Origin: Cypionkella psychrotolerans
GTDB lineage: Bacteria > Pseudomonadota > Alphaproteobacteria > Rhodobacterales > Rhodobacteraceae
DNA: 64,000 bases
Assembly: GCF_001294535.1 (NCBI RefSeq)
Contig: NZ_LGIC01000088.1
Coordinates: 62,001-126,000, forward strand
Direction: 5' to 3'
Positions within the stretch are counted from its first letter, which is position 1, and the number at the start of each line of letters is the position of its first letter. This document shows positions 42,883 through 51,003 of this stretch, piece after piece. The translations under genes and the position numbers were made by a program. The notes beneath the pieces were generated by a model. The model worked only from the letters and a program-made list of their open reading frames with translations, ran no database searches and was not told the DNA's origin.

Positions 42883-43907
42883 GTATCTGCTCCGACACGA
42901 ATACGGGGATCAAGGGCCACCAGCAGCAGGTCGGCGATGATATTGCCGATGATCAGGGTGGCACCTAAGACCAGCAAGAGGGTGGCGGTGACATAGACAT
43001 CACCGATCGCCATTGAGCCGACAATGGCCGGGCCGATGGTGGCGAGGCCGAAGACGATGGCGACCTCGATTTCTCCGGTCAGCATGTAGGGCAGCACGAC
43101 GCCTTGATAGGCGATCAGCGGGTGCAAAGCGTTTGGCACCGCATGGCGCAGGATCACAGCGCCTTCGCCAAGCCCCTTGGCGCGGGCGGTTTCGACATAT
43201 TGCGCGTTCAGGGTGTCGAGCAGATTTGCCCGCATAACCCGCATGTTATAGGCCAGCCCGCCGATGGTGGCGACAAGGATCACTGGCCAAATGTGCTGGA
43301 TCAGGTTCCACAGCTTGGCCCAGTTGAAGTCAAACCAGCCCAGCCAATAGGGTTGCCCACCGAATTTTGACGAATAAAAGCTGCCGATTTCCTGCACGTT
43401 CAGTTTGTAGGCCAGCACATAGAGGATGATCAGCGCCAGCAGAAAACGCGGAATGGTCATGCCAAGGAAAGAGATGAACGACAGCACGGTGTCGACCCAT
43501 GTATATTGCTTAACGGCGGCGAGGATGCCGAAGGAAATCCCCAGCAGCGAGGCCAAGATATGGCAGGTCAAGGCGATGGCGATGGTTGCGGGCAGGCGCT
43601 GCATCACCACATCCAGCACGGGTTTGTTATAGGCGTAGGACATGCCGAAATCACCGTGCGCCACGATACCCCAGATCCAGCGGCCATATTGCAGCACCAT
43701 CGGATCGTTCAGCCCATTGGCGGCGCGGTAAGCATTGGCGGCGGCGGTGGCGGCCTCGGGGGTGGCACCGCCCTGCACGATCATATTGCCGCGGATGAAA
43801 TCGCCGTAGTCGCCCGGAGGGGCTTGGATGATGGCGAAGGTGATGATGCTCATCACCATCAGCACGGGAATGGATTGCAAAATGCGGGTCACAAGGAAAC
43901 GCAGCAT
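42879..43907 (-). CDS. ABC transporter permease (OppB type)
   Basis: A 342-residue permease beginning MLRFLVTRILQSIPVLMVMS, the classic OppB/DppB N-terminus, with six helices and the loop ARAKGLGEGAVILRHAVPNAL. A larger than usual periplasmic insertion is present around residues 190-220 (SFYSSKFGGQPYWLGW). The start at 43907 matches the family; the longer frame upstream is not coding. It forms the channel with the OppC-type subunit. Confidence 0.9.
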   Translation of the reverse strand: MLRFLVTRILQSIPVLMVMSIITFAIIQAPPGDYGDFIRGNMIVQGGATPEAATAAANAYRAANGLNDPMVLQYGRWIWGIVAHGDFGMSYAYNKPVLDVVMQRLPATIAIALTCHILASLLGISFGILAAVKQYTWVDTVLSFISFLGMTIPRFLLALIILYVLAYKLNVQEIGSFYSSKFGGQPYWLGWFDFNWAKLWNLIQHIWPVILVATIGGLAYNMRVMRANLLDTLNAQYVETARAKGLGEGAVILRHAVPNALHPLIAYQGVVLPYMLTGEIEVAIVFGLATIGPAIVGSMAIGDVYVTATLLLVLGATLIIGNIIADLLLVALDPRIRVGADT

Positions 43908-43937
43908 GGGGCTTGCCTGACGCGATAAGGGGCGGGT

Positions 43938-43965
43938 CCGGTGGGCAGGCGTGCCCGCCCACCGG
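43938..43965 (-). terminator. Intercistronic hairpin after the large binding-protein gene
   Basis: A perfect 9-bp stem (43938-43946 with 43957-43965, CCGGTGGGC/GCCCACCGG) and a 10-base loop, between the binding-protein stop (43981) and the OppB-type start (43907). It matches the arrangement after the other binding-protein gene at 29813-29837. Confidence 0.6.
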
Positions 43966-43980
43966 GGAGTTATGGCGCGA

Positions 43981-46053
43981 TTACTCGGCCTTAATGGTGC
44001 CTTCGCCAAGTTTTCCGGCCAACTCGCCCGGATGCAGCTCGGCACCGATTTGCTTGTCTGCGGGCACGAAAACGCGCTCGCGGATGATGTTGTCTTCCGC
44101 CCAGTTGTACATGAAGATCGGCGCGCCCAGCGGGATATTGGCGAAACGCTTGTTGATGATCAGCGCCCCCGGATAGGCGGTCAGGCCCACCGCATTGACG
44201 TTTTCGGTGAAGGTTTTCTGATAATCCTTCATCGCATCGGCACGGGTGGCAGCGTCTTGCGTGCTGTTGAACGCGGTGATGTCGTCGACCAGTTTCTGCT
44301 CATAGGGCAGCAGATCCAGCTCGCCTTTGGCATTGGCATAGTGCCATGTGGCAGTGGCCGGGCCCGTTGGGGCAAGACGGCTAATGCCTTGCACAACCGA
44401 GACAAACTCTTGGTCGTTGCGGCGGATATACCAGTCGTGCTTGCCACCTTCGCGGGCGTTGTCATAGTCTTTGCCCGCAAGGCTGTTCAGCGTCACCTTG
44501 ACACCCACATCCGCCATCATCGCCACCACGCCTTCGGCGACGTTCTTGTCAGTGGCGTAATCGGCATTGACCAGCAGGGTGACGTTCAGATCCTCGCCGC
44601 CGGGCAGGTTCACCACGCCATTGCCGTCGGTGTCTTCCAGCCCAGCCGCCTTTAACGCTTCTTTAGCGCTGTCCAGCGAGAACGGGTAAAACACGGTGGA
44701 CGCCGGGTCGTAGTAGGAGGTCGATGTCAGCAAACCACCCGCATAAAGCGCGGTAAACGGACCTTTCACCAGACTGTCGCCGATGCGCTGGCGATCCACA
44801 GCATAGGTGACGGTTTTGCGGAAATCGAGGTTGCGGTTCAACTCGCGCACGGCTTGGGCGCGGGCATCGGGTTCACCCCAACCATTCGCCGACAGGTTGA
44901 AGAACAGCTGATAGCCAATCGAGCGCGGACCAAACGCCAGACGCGCCGGGCTGGAGGGATCGGCGGCTTTCTTCAGGCTTTCGACGAAGTTTTCCGGCTG
45001 TTCAAGGTTGGAAAAATCGCCAGTGCCCGCCACAGCCTGCACATCGCGGTCGCCCCATGTCGAGAGCCGATACTGCACCTCATCCAGATAGGGCAGCTGC
45101 TGGCCAGATTCGTCAACCTTCCAATAATAGGGGTTGCGGCGGGTGACGATGATGTCATCCGGGCGATGCTCTACCACAACCCAAGCCCCCATCACCGGGA
45201 AGTTCATCATATCGGCGGGGAAGGCGTCATGGAACGCGGCATAGCTTTTACCGCCATATTTCGGATGCTGCGGCTTCAGCACATGGCTCGGTCCGGGGCA
45301 GAAGTTGCCATAGGCCATCGCGTAAAGCACGGCTTCGGGGAAGGGCGTGGTGAAGTTCATCTTGAAGGTGTAGGCGTCGATAATGTCCAGCGTGGTGCCG
45401 ACGCCATAGGTTTCCTGCGACGCCCCCATCAGTGGGGTGACTTCCGGGTCCATCACCACATCATTCCAATAGAAATCAATGTCTTCGGTGTCGAACGGGT
45501 CGCCGTCTGACCATTTTGCACCTTCAATCAGATGCACGGTCAGCGATTTGCCATCCTCGGCCCATTCCCATGATTTCGCAAGATTCGGCATCGGTTGCAG
45601 ATCGGCGGCATTGACCTCAAACAGCGGCCCGGTGCGGGTCAGGCATTCGACCAGCGCAATATCAATGCCGCCCCAGCCATAGGTTTGCCCCGCCCAAAAG
45701 TTCCAGCCCTCAGGCCGGCCACCGATGACATGGCGCATCACATCGCCATAAACGCCGTTGCCGTCTGGCATGTTGGCGGTCTTGTAAACCATCGGTTCTT
45801 TCGGCAGCCGCTCGGCCACTGGCGGCAGCTTGCCCGCATCGACAAAGGCCTTGACCCAAGCCGGCTCGCTATACGCGGGCAGCGCCTTGAACTCGGCGAT
45901 ATCGCTGCGATTGACGTAAACAGGCTCGACCTGAGCGTCGAATTTCGGGGCGTCTGGCGGGGCGGTCGCGGCCATCATCTCGGCCTGCATCGCGGTCGCG
46001 GACACACCCAACAGTAGCGCCGCCAAAGCAGCGCGCCGGAGTGGATAGATCAT
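43981..46053 (-). CDS. ABC transporter substrate-binding protein (SBP_bac_5 family, AgpA-like)
   Basis: A 690-residue periplasmic binding protein with a signal peptide (MIYPLRRAALAALLLGVSA, cleavage near MQA). At 690 residues it is longer than peptide-binding members (about 530) and fits the large oligosaccharide-binding branch that includes AgpA for alpha-galactosides. Family blocks include LTVHLIEGAKWSDGDPFD and NLDFRKTVTYAVDRQRIGD. It is the first gene of the importer operon and is divergent from the AraC-type regulator across 193 bases. The gap contains a GGCCGC-N5-GCGGCC palindrome (46066-46082) close to its start. Confidence 0.88.
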   Translation of the reverse strand: MIYPLRRAALAALLLGVSATAMQAEMMAATAPPDAPKFDAQVEPVYVNRSDIAEFKALPAYSEPAWVKAFVDAGKLPPVAERLPKEPMVYKTANMPDGNGVYGDVMRHVIGGRPEGWNFWAGQTYGWGGIDIALVECLTRTGPLFEVNAADLQPMPNLAKSWEWAEDGKSLTVHLIEGAKWSDGDPFDTEDIDFYWNDVVMDPEVTPLMGASQETYGVGTTLDIIDAYTFKMNFTTPFPEAVLYAMAYGNFCPGPSHVLKPQHPKYGGKSYAAFHDAFPADMMNFPVMGAWVVVEHRPDDIIVTRRNPYYWKVDESGQQLPYLDEVQYRLSTWGDRDVQAVAGTGDFSNLEQPENFVESLKKAADPSSPARLAFGPRSIGYQLFFNLSANGWGEPDARAQAVRELNRNLDFRKTVTYAVDRQRIGDSLVKGPFTALYAGGLLTSTSYYDPASTVFYPFSLDSAKEALKAAGLEDTDGNGVVNLPGGEDLNVTLLVNADYATDKNVAEGVVAMMADVGVKVTLNSLAGKDYDNAREGGKHDWYIRRNDQEFVSVVQGISRLAPTGPATATWHYANAKGELDLLPYEQKLVDDITAFNSTQDAATRADAMKDYQKTFTENVNAVGLTAYPGALIINKRFANIPLGAPIFMYNWAEDNIIRERVFVPADKQIGAELHPGELAGKLGEGTIKAE

Positions 46054-46246
46054 CGTTCCTCCCTTGGCCGCGTTTGGCGGCCGGGTTTCTGTCTGGTTAA
46101 GATCGCGTTCTTGATTTTAAGCTTGCCCCAACCGCCGATTCCTCCCGAGGTTGGTGGCATCACTCTGCGGCATCAACGGGCTTTACAACAATATCGGATT
46201 GGCAGATTGTTTTCTGGTTTCCTAAGATCAGCCGGGAGGGGAAGCC

Positions 46247-47161
46247 ATGAAGGACGCAACTACGGCACGATCCGGCATGGCGGTGCTCAGCCATGAGCGG
46301 CATTTCTACTCGACAAAACGCGCCTTTGGCCGCTTTGGCATCCGCATCTTTGATCCGGTTCTGATGACGCAGCCGCATTGGCACGGCCATATCGAGGCCA
46401 ATTTCGCCACTGATTTTGAGATGGAATATCAGGTCGACGGGCAGGTGCTGACCCTGCCTGCTAACCGTCTGGTGGTGTTCTGGGCGGGGGTGCCGCATCA
46501 GTTGACCAAGATCACCAAGCTGCCGGGATATAGCCATAAATTATGTAATATTTACCTGCCGTTAGATGCGTTTCTGATCATGAACCACATCGCCGGATTG
46601 CAGGTGGCTTTACTGGGCGGCGGTATGATCGTACTGCCTGAATCGCTTTGTTCGGCAGAGCAGTTGAAGCGCTGGTATGCTGATTACCGCTCGGGGGATT
46701 TTGAGCGCGCCGAGGTGGTGAAGATGGAGCTGAACGCGCTGTTCCGCCGCGCGGCTTTGGGCGAGTTGACCTTCCTGCTGCCGCCGCAACATGATGCTTC
46801 CGGCGATCGCGCGCTAAGTTCGGCGCATATAAGACATGTGATCGCGATGGTGCGGCATGTTCTGGAAAATCTAGAAAAGCCGCTGCGCAATTCCGATATC
46901 ACGGCGGTGACTGGCCTGCATGAGAATTACGCCTTGTCACTGTTCACCCAAGTGATGCGCGCGCCCTTGAAGCAGTTTGTGATCCGCATGCGGCTGATGC
47001 GGGCGCGGGCGCTGCTGGTGGAAAGCTCGCTTGCGATTGCGACGGTGGTGGAAGCTTCGGGGTTCTCCTCGATCAGCCAGTTTTACGCACAGTTCAAGGC
47101 GGGCTATGGTTTGTCGCCAGCGGCCCTGCGTGAGCAATATTTACGGATGGAGCTGCGCTAG
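46247..47161 (+). CDS. AraC-family transcriptional regulator (MelR-like)
   Basis: A 304-residue regulator with an N-terminal cupin-type sensing domain (PHWHGHIEANF, and FWAGVPHQL) and a C-terminal double helix-turn-helix (ITAVTGLHENYALSLF and VVEASGFSSISQFYAQFKAGYGLSP). Length and layout match MelR/AgpT-type activators of alpha-galactoside genes. It is divergent from the importer operon and lies 89 bases before the trehalase gene on the same strand, so it probably controls both. The ATG at 46247 follows GGGAGGGGAAGCC. Confidence 0.88.
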   Translation: MKDATTARSGMAVLSHERHFYSTKRAFGRFGIRIFDPVLMTQPHWHGHIEANFATDFEMEYQVDGQVLTLPANRLVVFWAGVPHQLTKITKLPGYSHKLCNIYLPLDAFLIMNHIAGLQVALLGGGMIVLPESLCSAEQLKRWYADYRSGDFERAEVVKMELNALFRRAALGELTFLLPPQHDASGDRALSSAHIRHVIAMVRHVLENLEKPLRNSDITAVTGLHENYALSLFTQVMRAPLKQFVIRMRLMRARALLVESSLAIATVVEASGFSSISQFYAQFKAGYGLSPAALREQYLRMELR

Positions 47162-47250
47162 GGGGCGATTTTTGCGCTTGCCAGAAACACCGCCCTTGCG
47201 CGCGGAATTTTAATGCGCTTTGGAGAGGATAGACCGCTGCGGAGGACATC

Positions 47251-48669
47251 TTGGAACATTTAGAGCACAGCTTAGGCGATCTGTTCAAAGACCTGCATCT
47301 GTCGGGGATTTGGCCGGATGAGAAGGCGATCTCCGATTCAATCTTGCTGTCGCCAGCACCGGAAATCCTGCGCGCCTATCATGCCGCAAAGGCGCGGGGT
47401 GCTGTCGATTTGAAAGCGTTTTATGCCGGTCATTTTCGCCCCGTGGCTGCCTTCGAGGCCGCCTATCACGCCGATCCCACGCATAGCCCCAAACAGCATC
47501 TGGCGGCGATCTGGCCGCATCTGATCCGACCCGCCGATGATCCAAACGAACGCTCCAGCCGCTTTGCTTTGCCGCATCCTTACGTTGTGGTCGGCGGGCG
47601 GTTCCAAGAGGCGTATTATTGGGACAGCTATTTCACCCAACTCGGCCTGCTGAAAACCGGACAAACCGCGTTGGTGCGCGATATGCTGGAGAATTTCGCC
47701 TATGCGATCAAGGAGATCGGCCATATCCCCAACGGCTTTCGCAGCTATTTCCTGACCCGCGCGCAGCCGCCATTCTTCGCGCAAATGGTGCAGGATTATG
47801 GCCGCGCCGTGGGCGATCTGCCTGCGGCTTACGCCCGCTATCTGCCTGCGATGCAACGCGAATACGGATATTTCATCCATAGCGACCACACGTATCAAAG
47901 CCTTGCACGTTACTGGGATGAAGCCGCGGGCCCGCGTATTGAGATGTATGGCACTGATCTGGAGGCGCAGCACAACGGCGTCGCCGACGGCTATTTTCGC
48001 AACCTGCGCGCGGCCTGCGAAAGTGGTTGGGATTTCTCGGCGCGCTGGCTGACCGATCCGCAGGATCTGACCACGATTCGCACCACCGATCTCTGGGCGG
48101 TGGATCTGAACTGCTTACTATTGCGCTATGAGGAAATCCTCGCCGAAGCCTCGGGCGACCACTCTTATGCCGCCGTTGCCGACCAGCGGCGCGGCGCAAT
48201 CTCAAAGCGCTTTTACAGTGCCGAAACGGGCTATTTTCATGATGTACTGATCGCTGATGGCACACCGAATCTGCTGACCACCGCCGCAGGGATGTTTCCG
48301 CTTTACGCAGGGGCCGCAACTCAAGCCCAAGCCGAAACCGCTGCTCGTTGGATGGAAAACCATCTGCTGCGCGCTGGGGGATTGCTGACCTCCAACATCA
48401 CCTCGGGCCAGCAATGGGATAGTCCGAACGGCTGGGCGCCCTTGCAATGGATCGCCGTGCAGGGTCTGCGGCGGTATGGCTTGGATGATCTGGCGGAAAC
48501 GCTGCGCCTGCGCTGGCTTGCGACCTGCGATGCAGTGTTCCATGCCAGTGGTAAATTCGTTGAGAAATACAATGTGTTAGACCCGCTGGCACCCAGCACA
48601 GGCGGCGAATACGCGCTGCAGGACGGCTTTGGCTGGTCGAACGGGGTGTATCTCGATCTCGTGGATTAG
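47251..48669 (+). CDS. GH37 family trehalase, cytoplasmic type
   Basis: A 472-residue glycoside hydrolase family 37 enzyme. Signature 1 appears as VGGRFQEAYYWDSYF (family PGGRFxExYxWDxY with Val for Pro) and signature 2 as QQWDSPNGWAPLQW. It splits alpha,alpha-trehalose to two glucose in an inverting reaction. There is no signal peptide, so it acts inside the cell, after uptake by a transporter such as the one encoded nearby. The start codon is TTG at 47251, supported by GGAGG five bases upstream; no in-frame ATG gives the normal N-terminus. Placing trehalase with two GH4 enzymes suggests the locus handles a mix of alpha-linked disaccharides. Confidence 0.9.
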   Translation: MEHLEHSLGDLFKDLHLSGIWPDEKAISDSILLSPAPEILRAYHAAKARGAVDLKAFYAGHFRPVAAFEAAYHADPTHSPKQHLAAIWPHLIRPADDPNERSSRFALPHPYVVVGGRFQEAYYWDSYFTQLGLLKTGQTALVRDMLENFAYAIKEIGHIPNGFRSYFLTRAQPPFFAQMVQDYGRAVGDLPAAYARYLPAMQREYGYFIHSDHTYQSLARYWDEAAGPRIEMYGTDLEAQHNGVADGYFRNLRAACESGWDFSARWLTDPQDLTTIRTTDLWAVDLNCLLLRYEEILAEASGDHSYAAVADQRRGAISKRFYSAETGYFHDVLIADGTPNLLTTAAGMFPLYAGAATQAQAETAARWMENHLLRAGGLLTSNITSGQQWDSPNGWAPLQWIAVQGLRRYGLDDLAETLRLRWLATCDAVFHASGKFVEKYNVLDPLAPSTGGEYALQDGFGWSNGVYLDLVD

Positions 48670-48688
48670 CCTCAAAACTCGCTAACCT

Positions 48689-48730
48689 TATCTAAAAGTA
48701 TCATCCTCTATGCTCAAATATCCCACGGGG
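48689..48730 (-). repeat. Dispersed intergenic repeat A, copy 3
   Basis: On the minus strand this 42-base unit starts CCCCGTGGGATATTTG and ends TTTTAGATA, matching copy 2 at 37 of 42 positions. On the same strand the hairpin at 48733-48759 precedes it, as a hairpin precedes the other copies. It lies between the convergent trehalase and DUF4105 genes. Confidence 0.65.
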
Positions 48731-48732
48731 TT

Positions 48733-48759
48733 TGCCATTGGTTCAAGAGACCAATGGCA
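48733..48759. terminator. Hairpin between trehalase and DUF4105 genes
   Basis: A perfect 10-bp stem (48733-48742 with 48750-48759, TGCCATTGGT/ACCAATGGCA) and a 7-base loop. It sits between two convergent genes and could end transcription from either, though no T-run follows. Confidence 0.6.
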
Positions 48760-48809
48760 TGGGTATGTCAACCCTCCGGCTTGGTCGATGCAGTAAAGCT
48801 GCGCAAAAC

Positions 48810-49811
48810 CTACTGCCCCCGGATCAGGGCCGAGAAATCCTGCCCGGCCTGCCACGTCTGCGCCAAAGCACTGATCGCCGCCAGCTTGCGACGCTGATCC
48901 ATCGGCATATCGCCCGGCAGCCCACCCAATTCGTCAATATATTCCGGCAGTTGTCCCGAAAACAGCAACCGAGAGTCCAAGGGCATATCCGGCTTGATCA
49001 CCTGCACCAGACTGTACACCGTCGAGGCGCAGTTGGCAGTGACTGTGTTGTAAAACACTGGGGCCGCGGCCAGTTGGTTGCCGAAAGCGATATAGCGCAG
49101 CAACAACGCGCGGCGTTGCGCGGCGTCAAGTTTGACCGGGAACAGATGCACATCTTCGCCCCGGAAATTGGTGCGAACCTTCACCACATCGGCCTCATCC
49201 GCTGCAATCAGCACCAGTTCAAACTGCCGGAAAAACCCGCCGATTGAGGAGAAACCCTCCCCCTTCTCTTTGCGAATCTCGACCGAGAAGGCGACGTGAT
49301 TGCCGCCCTGAAAGCCAAAGCTGACGATCAGATGCGCGATGTTCGGGTCGCCCCAGGTTGAGGTGATCATATCGACGGTCTCAAGCTTGCTCAGATCGTA
49401 GCTGCGGCTTTCCCAACGCGCGCTCGCCTCGGCATCCGAAGTCCAGTCGAAATTGCGCACGTTGTTCAGCGTGACCTGATCGCCTTCGACCACACCCCAC
49501 ACCCCATGTGCGACATCCGGTGCCCAGTCGCGGACTTGCCTTGGATGGATGGTCATGTACCAACCAGCCACCGCCAAGGCCACAATCGCAAAGCCCAGCC
49601 AGCCCAAGCGGCGTTTTCCAAAGCGCAAGGTCAGCACTGCCGGCACGGCAAATCCCAAGGCCACCCAAGCGGCGATCTGCACCCAGCCGTGCAGTTGAAT
49701 ATAAAGCGCGGTCGCGGTCCAAGCCATGCCAAGCGCCAGCAGGAGAACAAAGCCAAGATGGCCAAGCCCGCGCCCAAAACGGCGCAGCGGGGTGAGGGGC
49801 TGGGGGGGCAT
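48810..49811 (-). CDS. DUF4105 domain membrane protein
   Basis: A 333-residue protein with two or three N-terminal hydrophobic helices (about residues 15-35, 40-60 and 67-85), followed by a soluble DUF4105 domain of about 180 residues. Segments WTSDAEASARWESRSYDL, HVAFSVEIRKEKGE and NTVTANCASTVYSL mark the domain, which has been proposed to be a papain-like peptidase; the Cys in TANCAS could be its nucleophile. Two ATGs are adjacent (49814 and 49811); I prefer the second because its distance to GGAG is better. It ends the pspA-yiaA-like operon, so an envelope role is likely. Function unproven. Confidence 0.83.
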   Translation of the reverse strand: MPPQPLTPLRRFGRGLGHLGFVLLLALGMAWTATALYIQLHGWVQIAAWVALGFAVPAVLTLRFGKRRLGWLGFAIVALAVAGWYMTIHPRQVRDWAPDVAHGVWGVVEGDQVTLNNVRNFDWTSDAEASARWESRSYDLSKLETVDMITSTWGDPNIAHLIVSFGFQGGNHVAFSVEIRKEKGEGFSSIGGFFRQFELVLIAADEADVVKVRTNFRGEDVHLFPVKLDAAQRRALLLRYIAFGNQLAAAPVFYNTVTANCASTVYSLVQVIKPDMPLDSRLLFSGQLPEYIDELGGLPGDMPMDQRRKLAAISALAQTWQAGQDFSALIRGQ

Positions 49812-49901
49812 CATTATCTCCAACAAAGCACTGTGTCTCGAAAGCGTGGGGTCGCGAAAGCACGAGGCCGCACCGATGGCGCGACCCCGGTTCACCTAAT
49901 C

Positions 49902-50183
49902 TTAGCTGCGTGGCGTGTTAACTTCCATCAACAGACGCTCGGTGCGGGCCTCGTCGATCTTGTTGTGCAGGCGCTGCGATTCCTCGGCGTCGCGGATGGA
50001 TTTGGTGATTGCGGCGGTGGAACTGACCAGCATCAGCGCGGCCATGGCATAAAAGCCCTTGGCGGCAAAGCTGGCCTCAAGGAAATAGATCCCGCCTGCC
50101 ATCATCACGGCGGCGACGACGAAGTTAAGGTAGGTGAACATGGTCCAGGCGGACGAGGGTTTGGCGGCGAGCACGTCGTTCAT
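49902..50183 (-). CDS. YiaA/YiaB-type small inner membrane protein
   Basis: A 93-residue protein with two hydrophobic helices (about 15-34 and 41-58), then a charged tail (SIRDAEESQRLHNKIDEAR). This matches the YiaAB two-helix domain. It lies 45 bases after the PspA-like gene and 90 bases before DUF4105. In several proteobacteria such genes go with PspA homologs, hinting at a membrane-stress complex. Function unknown. Confidence 0.8.
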   Translation of the reverse strand: MNDVLAAKPSSAWTMFTYLNFVVAAVMMAGGIYFLEASFAAKGFYAMAALMLVSSTAAITKSIRDAEESQRLHNKIDEARTERLLMEVNTPRS

Positions 50184-50228
50184 TTTCTTAAACCTTTGAA
50201 TGGGTTGAGGGGATGTCGGCGGCGCGCC

Positions 50229-50897
50229 TTACGCCGCGCGGGCCTTCAGGCGTTGAAGAACTGACGCCGCATCAGGGCGCAGGGGTGCGCCACAGCCCGC
50301 AGCGGCCAGACGGTTCTGCATCGCTTCGGCATTGGTCGAGGCGGAAAGCTCCAACATAGCGGCGCGGGCGGTGTCGAGGTTGGATTGGCGTTCTTGCAGG
50401 CGGGCGAGGGTGGCTTCGGCCTCAGTCAAGGTGGCGACGGCTGCTGCCCCATGCCGGCGCTGGGTGTGATCGGTGGCAATCGCAAGGCGTTGGCCGCGTT
50501 GCAGATCGCGCAAACGGGTCTCGGCATCAGCCAGAACGGCGCGAAGGTGGGCAATCTCGGCGTCATAGGTCGCCAAAGCGCGGGCGGTGGTGGCAGCCTC
50601 AGCCTCCAGTTGCGAAATTGCTCCTGCGGCTTCGGTCGCCAGATCGTCGCGGCTCTGCGCCAAGGCGTCCAATGCGCGGGTTTCCAGATCGGCGAGTTGC
50701 GCGCTGATGCGGGCCGAGGCTTTGCGTTCCCGCTCGGCATAGGCCATCACCATCGCCACAGCGCGGCGGGCGGCCTCGACACCATCGGCGCAATCGCGCA
50801 GCTGTTGGCGCAGGATCGGCAGCGCCAGCGTATCGGTCAAAGCGTCGGCCGCATCGGCGTTGCGACCGCGCAGCAGGGTGACAAACAGTTTGAACAT
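50229..50897 (-). CDS. pspA: PspA/IM30 family coiled-coil protein
   Basis: A 222-residue, almost fully helical protein: MFKLFVTLLRGR is an amphipathic N-terminal helix and most of the rest is Ala/Arg/Glu-rich coiled coil, as in PspA/IM30. PspA binds damaged inner membrane and helps maintain the proton motive force. Sequence similarity is of the loose kind seen in alphaproteobacterial PspA-like proteins that work with YiaA-type partners. It heads the operon and is divergent from a TetR gene; operators with the TGAAC-N3-GTTCA pattern lie 18 to 87 bases upstream. The start follows GGGAGATTGAA. Confidence 0.78.
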   Translation of the reverse strand: MFKLFVTLLRGRNADAADALTDTLALPILRQQLRDCADGVEAARRAVAMVMAYAERERKASARISAQLADLETRALDALAQSRDDLATEAAGAISQLEAEAATTARALATYDAEIAHLRAVLADAETRLRDLQRGQRLAIATDHTQRRHGAAAVATLTEAEATLARLQERQSNLDTARAAMLELSASTNAEAMQNRLAAAGCGAPLRPDAASVLQRLKARAA

Positions 50898-50914
50898 TTC
50901 AATCTCCCTTGTTA

Positions 50915-50984
50915 TGAACCGCGTTCATGAACTCTGTATGGCAGAAGCGTGAACGCCGTTCAAGAATATAATGAACATCGTTCA
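50915..50984. promoter_or_regulatory. Three TetR-type operators, TGAAC-N3-GTTCA
   Basis: Three 13-base palindromes share the arms TGAAC and GTTCA: TGAACCGCGTTCA (50915-50927), TGAACGCCGTTCA (50950-50962) and TGAACATCGTTCA (50972-50984). They fill the 106-base divergent region between the PspA-like operon and the TetR gene. The adjacent TetR protein is the natural binder, repressing both directions. The third site covers an upstream in-frame ATG at 50971, which argues that the real TetR start is 51004. Confidence 0.8.
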
Positions 50985-51003
50985 TGAAACAATTGAGGGC
51001 GAA

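Noticed and set aside
46066-46082. GGCCGC-N5-GCGGCC palindrome before the large binding-protein gene as an AraC operator
   Set aside because: AraC-family sites are normally direct repeats, and short GC palindromes are expected by chance in this composition; kept only as a note.
50971-51003. Upstream ATG of the TetR gene adding 11 residues
   Set aside because: It lies inside the third TGAAC-N3-GTTCA operator and lacks a ribosome site, while ATG 51004 has GAGGG at the right distance.
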